DNA from: Rhipicephalus microplus
Taxonomy: Eukaryota > Arthropoda > Arachnida > Ixodida > Ixodidae
Assembly (NCBI RefSeq): GCF_043290135.1
Contig: NC_134707.1
Coordinates: 138,881,319-138,945,318 of the forward strand
Direction of reading: 5' to 3'
DNA length: 64,000 nt
The stretch's first letter is position 1; the number at the start of each line of letters is the position of its first letter. The position numbers were made by a program, and so were the translations under genes. Below, piece after piece: positions 11,610-22,625 of the stretch. Under the pieces are notes generated by a model. That model ran no database searches. It was not told the origin of the DNA and saw only the letters and a list, made by a program, of their open reading frames with translations.

Positions 11610-14600
11610 TTATAGTGGCGGATTTTCTAGTTGCAGAGTTTTAAGTTGTCGAGTTTCTAGTTGCAAAGTCTCTAGTTGTGGGTTTTCTAGTTGCGAAGTT
11701 TCTAGCTGTGGAGTTTCTAGTTGCGGAGTCTCTAGTTGTGCAGTCTCTAGTTTTGGAGTTTCTAGTTGTGGAGTTTCTATTTGCTGAGTTTCTTGTTGCG
11801 GAGTTTCTAGTTGTGGATTTTCTGGCTGTGGAGTTTCTAGTTGTGGAGTTTCTAGTTGTGGAGTTTCTAGTTGTGATGTTTGTAGTTGTTGAGTTTCTAG
11901 TTTTCGAGTTTCTAGTTGTGGAGTCTCTAGTTGTGGAGTTTCTAGTTGTGAAGTTTCTAGTTGCGAAGTCTCAAGTTGTTGAGTTTCTAGTTGTGGAGTT
12001 TCTAGTTGTGGGGTTCGTAGTTGTGGGGTTCGTAGTTGTGCAGTTTCTAGTTGTGGAGTATCTACTTGTGGAGTTTCCATTTGTGGTGTTTCTAGCTGTG
12101 GAGTTTCTAGTTGCGGAGTTTCTAGATGCAGAGTTTCTAGTTGCGGAGTTTTCTAGTTGTGGAGATTCTAGTGGCGGAGTTTCTAGTTGCGGAGTTCCAA
12201 GTTGTGGAGTTTCTAGTTGTGGAGTTTCTAGTTGTGGAATTTGTAGTTGTGGAGTATATAGCTGTGGTGTTTCAAGAGATGGAATTTCTAGTGGCGGAGT
12301 TTCTAGTTGTAGAGTTTCTAGTTGCGGAGTTTTCTAGTTGTGGAGTTTCTAGTTGCGGAGTTTCTAGTTGCGGAGCTTCAAGTTGTGGAGTTTGTAGTTG
12401 TGGAGTATCTAGTTGTGGGCTTTCAAGTTGTGGAGTTTCTAGTTGTGGAGTTTCTAGTTGCGGAGTTTTCTAGTTGCGGAGTCTGTAGTTGTGGAGTTTC
12501 TAGTTGTGGAATTTCTAGTTACGGAGTTTCTAGTTGTGGAGCTTTTAGTTGAGGAGTCTCTAGTTGTTGAGTCTGTAGTTGTGGAATTTCAAGTTGTGGA
12601 GTCTCTAGTGGCGGAGTGAGTTTCTAGTTGCGGAGTTTCTGTTTGTGGAGTTTCTAGTTGCGGAGCCAGTAGTTGTGGAGTTTCTAGTTGTGGAGTTTCT
12701 AGTTGTGGAGTTTCTAGTGTTTGAATTTCTAGTTGCCGAGTTCTTTAGTTGCGAAGTCTCAAGTTGTGGAGTTTCTAGCTGTGAAGTTTCTGGTTGCGGA
12801 GTTTCTAGTTGCGGAGTTTCTAGTTGTGGAGTTTTTAGTTGAGGAGTCTCTAGTTGTGGGGTCTCTAGTTGTGGAGTTTCTAGTTGTGGAGTCTCTAGTT
12901 GAGGAGTTTCGAGTTGTGGAGTTTCTAGCTGTGGAGTTTTTCTTCGCGGAGTTTCTAGTTGCAGAGTTTCTAGTAGCGGAGTTTTCTAGTTGTGGAGATT
13001 CTAGTGGCGGAGTTTCTAGTCGCGGAGTTTCAAGTTGTGGAGTTTCTAGTTGTGGACTTTCTAGCTGTGGAGTTTCTAGTTGCGGAGTTTTTAGTTGTGG
13101 AGTTTCTGGTTGTGGAGTTTCTAGTTCTGGAGTCTGTAGTTGTGGAGTATCTATTTGTTGGGTTTAAAGTTGTGGAGTTTCGGGTTGTGGAGTTTCTAGT
13201 TGTTGAGTTTCTTGTAGTTGAGTTTCTAGTTGCCGAGTTTCTAGTTGCGAAATCTCAAGTCGTGGAGTTTCTAGGTGTGGGGTTTCTAGTTGCGGAGTTT
13301 CTAGTTGCGGAGTTTCTAGTTGTGGATTTTGTAGTTGTGGAGTATATAGTTGTGGTGTTTCAAGTTGTTGAGTTTCTAGTTGCGGAGTTTCTAGTTGCAG
13401 AGTTTCTAGTTCCGGAGTTTTCTAGTTGTGGAGTTTCTAGTTGCGGAGTTTCTAGTTGTGGAGCTTCAAGTTGTTGAGTTTCTCGTTGTGGAGTTTCTAG
13501 TTGTGGAGTTTGTAGTTGTGGAGTATCTAGTTGTGGACTTTCAAGTTGTGGAGTTTCTAGTTGTGGAGTTTCTAGTTGTTGATTTTCTAGCTGTGGAGTT
13601 TCTATTTGCGGAGTTTCTAGCTGCAGAGTTTCTAGTTGTGGATTTTCTAGCTGTGGAATTTCTGGTTGCAGAGTTTTTAGTTGCGGTGTTTCTAAGTGTG
13701 GAGTTTCTAGTTGTTGAGTTTGTAGTTGCCGAGTTCTTTAGTTGCGAAGTCTCAAGTTGTAGAGTTTGTAGCTGTGGAGTTTCTAGTTGCGGAGTTTCTA
13801 GTTGCGGAGTTTCTAGTTGTGGATTTTTTAGTTGTGGAGTCTCTACTTGTGGACTTTCTAGTTGTGGAGTGTGTACTTGTTGAGTTTCTAGTTGTGGAGT
13901 TTCTATTTGTTGTTTTTAGTTTTCGTGTTTGTAGTTGTAGATTTTCTAGTTGCAGAGTTTTTAGTTTTGGAGTATCTAGTTGCGGAGTCTCTAATTGTGC
14001 AGTCTCTAGTTTTGGAGTCTCTAGTTGTGGAGTTTCTGGTTGTGGACTTTATAGTTGTGGAATTTCTAACTGTGGAGATTCTACTTGCGGAGTTTCTAGT
14101 TGCAGTTTCTAGTGGTGGAGTTTCTAGTTGTGGAGTTTTAGTTGTGGAGTTTAAAGTTGTGGAATTTATAGGTGTGGAGTTTCTAGTTGTGGAGTCTCTA
14201 GTTTTCGGATTTCTAGTTACGGAGTTTCTAGTTGTGGAGTTTCTAGTTATGGAGCTTTTAGTTGAGTTGTGGAGCTCTAGTTGTGGAGTTTCTAGTTGTG
14301 GAGTGTCTACTTGTGGAGTTTCTAGTTGTGGAGTTTCTAGCTGTGGAGTTTCTAGTTGCAGGGTTTCTAGTTTCGGAGTTTTCTAGTTGTGGAGTTTCTA
14401 GTAGCGGAGTTTCTAGTTGCGGAGTTTCAAGTTGTGGAGTTTCTAGTTGTGGAGTTTCTAGTTGTGGAAATTTTAGTTGTGGAGTTTCTAATTGTGGAGC
14501 TTCTTGATGGGGAGTTTCTAGTTGTGAAGTTTCTAGTTGTGGATTTTCGAGTTGTGGAGTTTCTAGTTGTGGAATTTCAAGTTGTGGAGTCTCTAGTGGC

Positions 14601-16771
14601 GGAGTGAGTTTCTAGTTGCGGAGTTTCTGTTTGTGGAGTTTCTAGTTGCGGAGCCAGTAGTTGTGGAGTTTCTAGTTGTGGAGTTTCTAGTTGTGGAGTT
14701 TCTAGTGTTTGAATTTCTAGTTGCCGAGTTCTTTAGTTGCGAAGTCTCAAGTTGTGGAGTTTCTAGCTTTGAAGTTTCTGGTTGCGGAGTTTCTAGTTGC
14801 GGAGTTTCTAGTTGTGGAGTTTTTAGTTGAGGAGTCTCTAGTTGTGGGGTCTCTAGTTGTGGAGTTTCTAGTTGTGGAGTCTCTAGTTGAGGAGTTTCGA
14901 GTTGTGGAGTTTCTAGCTGTGGAGTTTTTCGTCGCGGAGTTTCTAGTTGCAGAGTTTCTAGTAGCGGAGTTTTCTAGTTGTGGAGATTCTAGTGGCGGAG
15001 TTTCTAGTTGCGGAGTTTCAAGTTGTGGAGTTTCTAGTTGTGGACTTTCTAGCTGTGGAGTTTCTAGTTGCGGAGTTTTTAGTTGTGGAGTTTCTGGTTG
15101 TGGAGTTTCTAGTTGCCGAGTTTCTAGTTGCGAAATCTCAAGTCGTGGAGTTTCTAGCTGTGGAGTTTCTAGTTGCGGAGTTTCTAGTTGCGGAGTTTCT
15201 AGTTGTGGATTTTGTAGTTGTGGAGTATATTGTTGTGGTGTTTCAAGTTGTGGAGTTTCTAGTTGCGGAGTTTCTAGTTGCAGAGTTTCTAGTTCCGGAG
15301 TTTTCTAGTTGTGGAGTTTCTAGTTGCGGAGTTTCTAGTTGTGGAGCTTCAAGTTGTGGAGTTTCTCGTTGTGGAGTTTCTAGTTGTGGAGTTTGTAGTT
15401 GTGGAGTATCTAGTTGTGGACTTTCAAGTTGTGGAGTTTCTAGTTGTGGAGTTTCTAGTTGTTAATTTTCTAGCTGTGGAGTTTCTATTTGCGGAGTTTC
15501 TAGCTGCAGAGTTTCTAGTTGTGGATTTTCTAGCTGTGGAATTTCTGGTTGCAGAGTTTTTAGTTGCGGCGTTTCTAGTTGTGGAGTTTCTAGTTGTTGA
15601 GTTTCTAGTTGCCGAGTTCTTTAGTTGCGAAGTCTCAAGTTGTAGAGTTTCTAGCTGTGGAGTTTCTAGTTGCGGAGTTTCTAGTTGCGGAGTTTCTAGT
15701 TGCGGAGTTTCTAGTTGTGCAGTTTTAGTTGTGGAGTCTCTAGTTGTAGAGTTTCTTGTTGTTGATTTTCTATCTGTGGAGTTTCTATTTGCGGAGTTTC
15801 TAGTTGCAGAGTTTCTAGTTGTGGATTTTCTAGCTGTGGAATTTCTGCTTGCAGAGTTTTTAGTTGCGGTGTTTCTAGTTGTGGAGTTTCTAGTTGTTGA
15901 GTTTGTAGTTGCCGAGTTCTTTAGTTGCGAAGTCTCAAGTTGTAGAGTTTCTAGCTGTGGAGTTTCTAGTTGCAGAGTTTCTAGTTGCGGAGTTTCTAGT
16001 TGTGGATATTTAATTGTGGAGTCTCTAGTTGTGGACTTTCTAGTTGTGGAGTGTCTACTTGTTGAGTTTCTAGTTGTGGAGTTTCTATTTGTTGTTTTTA
16101 GTTTTCGAGTTTGTAGTTGTAGATTTTCTAGTTGCAGAGTTCCTAGTTTTGGAGTATCTAGTTGCGGAGTCTCTAATTGTGCAGTCTCTAGTTTTGGAGT
16201 CTCTAGTTGTGGAGTTTCCGGTTGTGGAGTTTATAGTTGTGGAATTTCTAACTGTGGAGATTCTACTTGCGGAGTTTCTAGTTGCAGAGTTTCTAGTTGT
16301 GGAGTTTTAGTTGTGGAGTTTAAAGTTGTGGAATTTAGAGGTGTGGAGTTTCTAGTTGTGCAGTTTCTAGTTTTCGGGTTTCTAGTTACGGAGTTTCTAG
16401 TTGTGGAGTTTCTAGTTGTGGAGTTTTTAGTTGTGGAGCTTTTAGTTGAGTTGTGGAGCTGTAGTTGTGGAGTTTCTAGTTGTGGAGTGTCTACTTGTGG
16501 AGTTTCTAGCTGTGGAGTTTCTGGTTGCAGGGTTTCTAGTTTCGGAGTTTTCTAGTTGTGGAGTTTCTAGATGCGGAGTTTCTGGTTGCGGAGTTTCAAG
16601 TTGTGGAGTTTCTAGTTGTGGAGTTTCTAGTTGTGGAGTTTTAAGTTGTGGAGTTTCTAATTGTGGAGCTTCTTGATGGGGAGTTTCTAGTTGTGAAGTT
16701 TCTAGTAGTGGATTTTCGAGTTGTGGAGTTTCTAGTTGCGAAGTTTCTAGTTGGGGAGTTTCTACTTAGGT
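11610..16771 (+). repeat. Fused pair of B HOR units (5,162 bp)
   Basis: Two T-rich blocks (near 13.90 and 16.08 kb) lie between consecutive TTATAG landmarks, so two B units are joined. The landmark expected near 14.5 kb is missing: after the TTCTTGATGGGGAG unit the sequence jumps at about 14,560-14,575 into GGAATTTCAAG and the GTGA-bearing unit. This is a deletion between homologous units. Confidence 0.75.
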
Positions 16772-17780
16772 TTATAGTGGCGGATTTTCTAGTTGCAGAG
16801 TTTTAAGTTGTCGAGTTTCTAGTTGCAAAGTCTCTAGTTGTGGAGTTTCTAGTTGCGGAGTTTCTAGTTGTGGAGAATCTAGTGGCGGAGTTTCTAGTTG
16901 CGGAGTTCCAAGTTGTGGAGTTTCTAGTTGTGGAGTTTCTAGTTGTGGAATTTGTAGTTGTGGAGTATATAGCTGTGGTGTTTCAAGTTGTGGAATTTCT
17001 AGTGGCGGAGTTTCTAGTTGTAGAGTTTCTAGTTGCGGAGTTTTCTAGTTGTTGAGTTTCTAGTTGCGGAGTTTCTAGTTGCGGAGCTTCAAGTTGTGGA
17101 GTTTCTAGTTGTGAAGTTTCTAGTTGTGGAGTTTGCAGTTGTGGAGTTTGTAGTTGTGGAGTATCTAGTTGTGGGCTTTCAAGTTGTGGAGTTTCTAGTT
17201 GTGGAGTTTCTAGTTGCGGAGTTTTCTAGTTGCGGAGTCTGTAGTTGTGGAGTTTCTAGTTGTGGAATTTCTAGTTACGGAGTTTCTAGTTGCGGAGTTT
17301 CAAGTTGTGGAGTTTCTAGTTGTGGACTTTCTAGCTGTGGAGTTTCTAGTTGCGGAGTTTCTAGTTGTGGAGTTTCTGGTTGTGGAGTTTCTAGTTCTGG
17401 AGTCTGTAGTTGTGGAGTATCTATTTGTTGGGTTTAAAGTTGTGGAGTTTCTAGTTGTGGAGTTTCTAGTTGTTGAGTTTCTTGTAGTTGAGTTTCTAGT
17501 TGCCGAATTTCTAGTTGCGAAATCTCAAGTCGTGGAGTTTCTAGCTGTGGGGTTTCTAGTTGCGGAGTTTCTAGTTGCGGAGTTTCTAGTTGTGGATTTT
17601 GTAGTTGTGGAGTATATAGTTGTGGTGTTTCAAGTTGTGGAGTTTCTAGTTGCGGAGTTTCTAGTTGCAGAGTTTCTAGTTCCGGAGTTTTCTAGTTGTG
17701 GAGTTTCTAGTTGCGGAGTTTCTCGTTGTGGAGCTTCAAGTTGTGGAGTTTCTCGTTGTGGAGTTTCTAGTTGTGGAGTT
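15019..17780 (+). repeat. Copy 1 of a 4.85-kb-spaced duplication
   Basis: Partner of 19,881 to about 22,625, at an offset of 4,862 and then 4,847 bp. Shared private variants include TTGTGGATATTTAATTG near 16.0 and 20.85 kb, GTGGAATTTAGAGG near 16.33 and 21.18 kb, and the CTTAGGTTTATAG landmark. Confidence 0.85.
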
Positions 17781-19143
17781 TGTAGTTGTGGAGTATCTAG
17801 TTGTTGATTTTCTAGCTGTGGAGTTTCTATTTGCGGAGTTTCTAGCTGCAGAGTTTCTAGTTGTGGATTTTCTAGCTGTGGAATTTCTGGTTGCAGAGTT
17901 TTTAGTTGCGGTGTTTCTAGTTGTGGAGTTTCTAGTTGTTGAGTTTCTAGTTGCCGAGTTCTTTAGTTGCGAAGTCTCAAGTTGTAGAGTTTCTAGCTGT
18001 GGAGTTTCTAGTTGCGGAGTTTCTAGTTGCGGAGTTTCTAGTTGCGGAGTTTTTAGTTGTGTAGTTTTAGTTGTGGAGTCTCTAGTTGTGGAGTTTCTTG
18101 TTGTTGATTTTCTATCTGTGGAGTTTCTATTTGCGGAGTTTCTAGTTGCAGAGTTTCTAGTTGTGGATTTTCTAGCTGTGGAATTTCCGCTTGCAGAGTT
18201 TTTAGTTGCGGTGTTTCTAAGTGTGGAGTTTCTAGTTGTTGAGTTTGTAGTTGCCGAGTTCTTTAGTTGCGAAGTCTCAAGTTGTAGAGTTTCTAGCTGT
18301 GGAGTTTCTAGTTGCGGAGTTTCTAGTTGCGGAGTTTCTAGTTGTGGATTTTTTAGTTGCGGAGTCTCTACTTGTGGACTTTCTAGTTGTGGAGTGTGTA
18401 CTTGTTGAGTTTCTAGTTGTGGAGTTTCTATTTGTTGTTTTTAGTTTTCGTGTTTGTAGTTGTAGATTTTCTAGTTGCAGAGTTTTTAGTTTTGGAGTAT
18501 CTAGTTGCGGAGTCTCTAATTGTGCAGTCTCTAGTTTTGGAGTCTCTAGTTGTGGAGTTTCTGGTTGTGGAGTTTATAGTTGTGGAATTTCTAACTGTGG
18601 AGATTCTACTTGCGGAGTTTCTAGTTGCAGAGTTTCTAGTGGTGGAGTTTCTAGTTGTGGAGTTTTAGTTGTGGAGTTTAAAGTTGTGGAATTTGTAGGT
18701 GTGGAGTTTCTAGTTGTGGAGTTTCTAGTTTTCGGGTTTCTAGTTACGGAGTTTCTAGTTGTGGAGTTTCTAGTTGTGGAGTTTCTAGTTGTGGAGCTTT
18801 AGTTGAGTTGTGGAGCTCTAGTTGTGGAGTTTCTAGTTGTGGAGTGTCTACTTGTGGAGTTTCTAGTTGTGGAGTTTCTAGCTGTGGAGTTTCTAGTTGC
18901 AGGGTTTCTAGTTTCGGAGTTTTCTAGTTGTGGAGTTCCTAGTAGCGGAGTTTCTAGTTGCGGAGTTTCAAGTTGTGGAGTTTCTAGTTGTGGAGTTTCT
19001 AGTTGTGGAAATTTTAGTTGTGGAGTTTCTAATTGTGGAGCTTCTTGATGGGGAGTTTCTAGTTGTGAAGTTTCTAGTTGTGGATTTTCGAGTTGTGGAG
19101 TTTCTAGTTGCGAAGTTTCTAGTTGGGGAGTTTCTACTTGAGT
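16772..19143 (+). repeat. Shortened B HOR copy (2,372 bp)
   Basis: The landmark here is the variant CTTAGGTTTATAG, shared only with 21619. The A-like part is mostly deleted: after about 16.87 kb it jumps to a GGAGAATCTAG unit. The 18.2-19.1 kb part matches 13.7-14.6 kb at an offset of 4,525-4,541 bp, including the private variant TTTCTAAGTGTGG. Confidence 0.8.
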
Positions 19144-21618
19144 TTATAGTTGCGGATTTTCTAGTTGCAGAGTTTTAAGTTGTCTTGTTTCTAGTTGCAA
19201 AGTCTCTAGTTGTGGAGTTTCTAGTTGCGGAGTTTCTAGCTGTGGAGTTTCTAGTTGCGGAGTCTCTAGTTGTGCAGTCTCTGGTTTTGGAGTCTCTAGT
19301 TGTGGAGTTTCTAGTTGTGGAGTTTCTAGCTGTGGAGTTTCAAGTTGCGGAGTCTCTAGTTGTGCAGTCTCTAGCTGTGGAGTCTCTGGCTGTGGAGTTT
19401 TTAGTTGTGGAGTTTCTAGTTGTGGAGTTTCTATTTGCTGAGTTTCTTGTTGCGGAGTTTCTAGTTGTGGATTTTCTGGCTGTGGAGTTTCTAGTTGCGG
19501 AGTTTCTAGTTGTGGAGTTTCTAGTTGTGAGGTTTGTAGTTGTTGAGTTTCTAGTTTTCGAGTTTCTAGTTGTGGAGTCTCTAGTTGTGGAGTTTCTAGT
19601 TGTGAAGTTTCCAGTTGCGAAGTCTCAAGTTGTTGAGTTTCTAGTTGTGGAGTTTCTAGTTGTGGGGTTCGTAGTTGTGGGGTTCGTAGTTGTGCAGTTT
19701 CTAATTGTGGAGTATCTACTTGTGGAGTTTCCATTTGTGGTGTTTCTAGCTGTGGAGTTTCTAGTTGCGGAGTTTCTAGATGCAGAGTTTCTAGTTGCGG
19801 AGTCTCTAGTTGTGCAGTCTCTGGTTTTGGAGTCTCTAGTTGTGGAGTTTCTAGTTGTGGAGTTTCTAGCTGTGGAGTTTCAAGTTGTGGAGTTTCTAGT
19901 TGTGGACTTTCTAGCTGTGGAGTTTCTAGTTGCGGAGTTTTTAGTTGTGGAGTTTCTGGTTGTGGAGTTTCTAGTTGCCGAGTTTCTAGTTGCGAAATCT
20001 CAAGTCGTGGAGTTTCTAGCTGTGGAGTTTCTAGTTGCGGAGTTTCTAGTTGCGGAGTTTCTAGTTGTGGATTTTGTAGTTGTGGAGTATATTGTTGTGG
20101 TGTTTCAAGTTGTGGAGTTTCTAGTTGCGGAGTTTCTAGTTGCAGAGTTTCTAGTTCCGGAGTTTTCTAGTTGTGGAGTTTCTAGTTGCGGAGTTTCTTG
20201 TTGTGGAGCTTCAAGTTGTGGAGTTTCTCGTTGTGGAGTTTCTAGTTGTGGAGTTTGTAGTTGTGGAGTATCTAGTTGTGGACTTTCAAGTTGTGGAGTT
20301 TCTAGTTGTGGAGTTTCTAGTTGTTAATTTTCTAGCTGTGGAGTTTCTATTTGCGGAGTTTCTAGCTGCAGAGTTTCTAGTTGTGGATTTTCTAGCTGTG
20401 GAATTTCTGGTTGCAGAGTTTTTAGTTGCGGCGTTTCTAGTTGTGGAGTTTCTAGTTGTTGAGTTTCTAGTTGCCGAGTTCTTTAGTTGCGAAGTCTCAA
20501 GTTGTAGAGTTTCTAGCTGTGGAGTTTCTAGTTGCGGAGTTTCTAGTTGCGGAGTTTCTAGTTGTGCAGTTTTAGTTGTGGAGTCTCTAGTTGTAGAGTT
20601 TCTTGTTGTTGATTTTCTATCTGTGGAGTTTCTATTTGCGGAGTTTCTAGTTGCAGAGTTTCTAGTTGTGGATTTTCTAGCTGTGGAATTTCTGCTTGCA
20701 GAGTTTTTAGTTGCGGTGTTTCTAGTTGTGGAGTTTCTAGTTGTTGAGTTTGTAGTTGCCGAGTTCTTTAGTTGCGAAGTCTCAAGTTGTAGAGTTTCTA
20801 GCTGTGGAGTTTCTAGTTGCAGAGTTTCTAGTTGCGGAGTTTCTAGTTGTGGATATTTAATTGTGGAGTCTCTAGTTGTGGACTTTCTAGTTGTGGAGTG
20901 TCTACTTGTTGAGTTTCTAGTTGTGGAGTTTCTATTTGTTGTTTTTAGTTTTCGAGTTTGTAGTTGTAGATTTTCTAGTTGCAGAGTTCCTAGTTTTGGA
21001 GTATCTAGTTGCGGAGTCTCTAATTGTGCAGTCTCTAGTTTTGGAGTCTCTAGTTGTGGAGTTTCCGGTTGTGGAGTTTATAGTTGTGGAATTTCTAACT
21101 GTGGAGATTCTACTTGCGGAGTTTCTAGTTGCAGAGTTTCTAGTTGTGGAGTTTTAGTTGTGGAGTTTAAAGTTGTGGAATTTAGAGGTGTGGAGTTTCT
21201 AGTTGTGCAGTTTCTAGTTTTCGGGTTTCTAGTTACGGAGTTTCTAGTTGTGGAGTTTCTAGTTGTGGAGTTTTTAGTTGTGGAGCTTTTAGTTGAGTTG
21301 TGGAGCTGTAGTTGTGGAGTTTCTAGTTGTGGAGTGTCTACTTGTGGAGTTTCTAGCTGTGGAGTTTCTGGTTGCAGGGTTTCTAGTTTCGGAGTTTTCT
21401 AGTTGTGGAGTTTCTAGTTGCGGAGTTTCTGGTTGCGGAGTTTCAAGTTGTGGAGTTTCTAGTTGTGGAGTTTCTAGTTGTGGAGTTTTAAGTTGTGGAG
21501 TTTCTAATTGTGGAGCTTCTTGATGGGGAGTTTCTAGTTGTGAAGTTTCTAGTAGTGGATTTTCGAGTTGTGGAGTTTCTAGTTGCGAAGTTTCTAGTTG
21601 GGGAGTTTCTACTTAGGT
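19144..21618 (+). repeat. B HOR copy with A/B crossover (2,475 bp)
   Basis: The first 0.7 kb is A-type. Around 19,800 the A block GTGCAGTCTCTGG is repeated, and at about 19,865-19,890 the sequence switches into B-type (TGGACTTTCTAGCTG). From there to 21.6 kb it matches 15.02-16.77 kb at an offset of 4,862 and then 4,847 bp, the change being loss of one 15-bp unit. Confidence 0.8.
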
Positions 21619-22625
21619 TTATAGTGGCGGATTTTCTAGTTGCAGAGTTTTAAGTTGTCGAGTTTCTAGTTGCAAAGTCTCTAGTTGTGGAGTTTCTAGT
21701 TGCGGAGTTTCTAGTTGTGGAGAATCTAGTGGCGGAGTTTCTAGTTGCGGAGTTCCAAGTTGTGGAGTTTCTAGTTGTGGAGTTTCTAGTTGTGGAATTT
21801 GTAGTTGTGGAGTATATAGCTGTGGTGTTTCAAGTTGTGGAATTTCTAGTGGCGGAGTTTCTAGTTGTAGAGTTTCTAGTTGCGGAGTTTTCTAGTTGTT
21901 GAGTTTCTAGTTGCGGAGTTTCTAGTTGCGGAGCTTCAAGTTGTGGAGTTTCTAGTTGTGAAGTTTCTAGTTGTGGAGTTTGTAGTTGTGGAGTTTGTAG
22001 TTGTGGAGTATCTAGTTGTGGGCTTTCAAGTTGTGGAGTTTCTAGTTGTGGAGTTTCTAGTTGCGGAGTTTTCTAGTTGCGGAGTCTGTAGTTGTGGAGT
22101 TTCTAGTTGTGGAATTTCTAGTTACGGAGTTTCTAGTTGCGGAGTTTCAAGTTGTGGAGTTTCTAGTTGTGGACTTTCTAGCTGTGGAGTTTCTAGTTGC
22201 GGAGTTTTTAGTTGTGGAGTTTCTGGTTGTGGAGTTTCTAGTTCTGGAGTCTGTAGTTGTGGAGTATCTATTTGTTGGGTTTAAAGTTGTGGAGTTTCTA
22301 GTTGTGGAGTTTCTAGTTGTTGAGTTTCTTGTAGTTGAGTTTCTAGTTGCCGAATTTCTAGTTGCGAAATCTCAAGTCGTGGAGTTTCTAGCTGTGGGGT
22401 TTCTAGTTGCGGAGTTTCTAGTTGCGGAGTTTCTAGTTGTGGATTTTGTAGTTGTGGAGTATATAGTTGTGGTGTTTCAAGTTGTGGAGTTTCTAGTTGC
22501 GGAGTTTCTAGTTGCAGAGTTTCTAGTTCCGGAGTTTTCTAGTTGTGGAGTTTCTAGTTGCGGAGTTTCTAGTTGTGGAGCTTCAAGTTGTGGAGTTTCT
22601 CGTTGTGGAGTTTCTAGTTGTGGAA
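19881..22625 (+). repeat. Copy 2 of a 4.85-kb-spaced duplication
   Basis: Partner of 15,019 to about 17,780. It lacks one 15-bp unit near 20.56 kb. After about 22,625 it diverges into GGAATTTGTAG and GTATATAGCTG units. Confidence 0.85.

Noticed and set aside
13428..14386. SSCGV Cys/Ser/Gly repeat resembling keratin-associated or structural cysteine-rich protein
   Set aside because: The resemblance is compositional only. The frame is one of four automatic open frames and switches to EFLVV at each single-base indel.
15311..16555. Longest plus-strand ORF (414 codons), and similar ones at 20173-21402 (409) and 19185-20327 (380)
   Set aside because: It starts at a GTG, consists only of EFLVV and SSCGV-type repeats joined through frame-shifting 14- and 16-bp units, and matches no protein fold. 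It is an expected product of the 15-mer.
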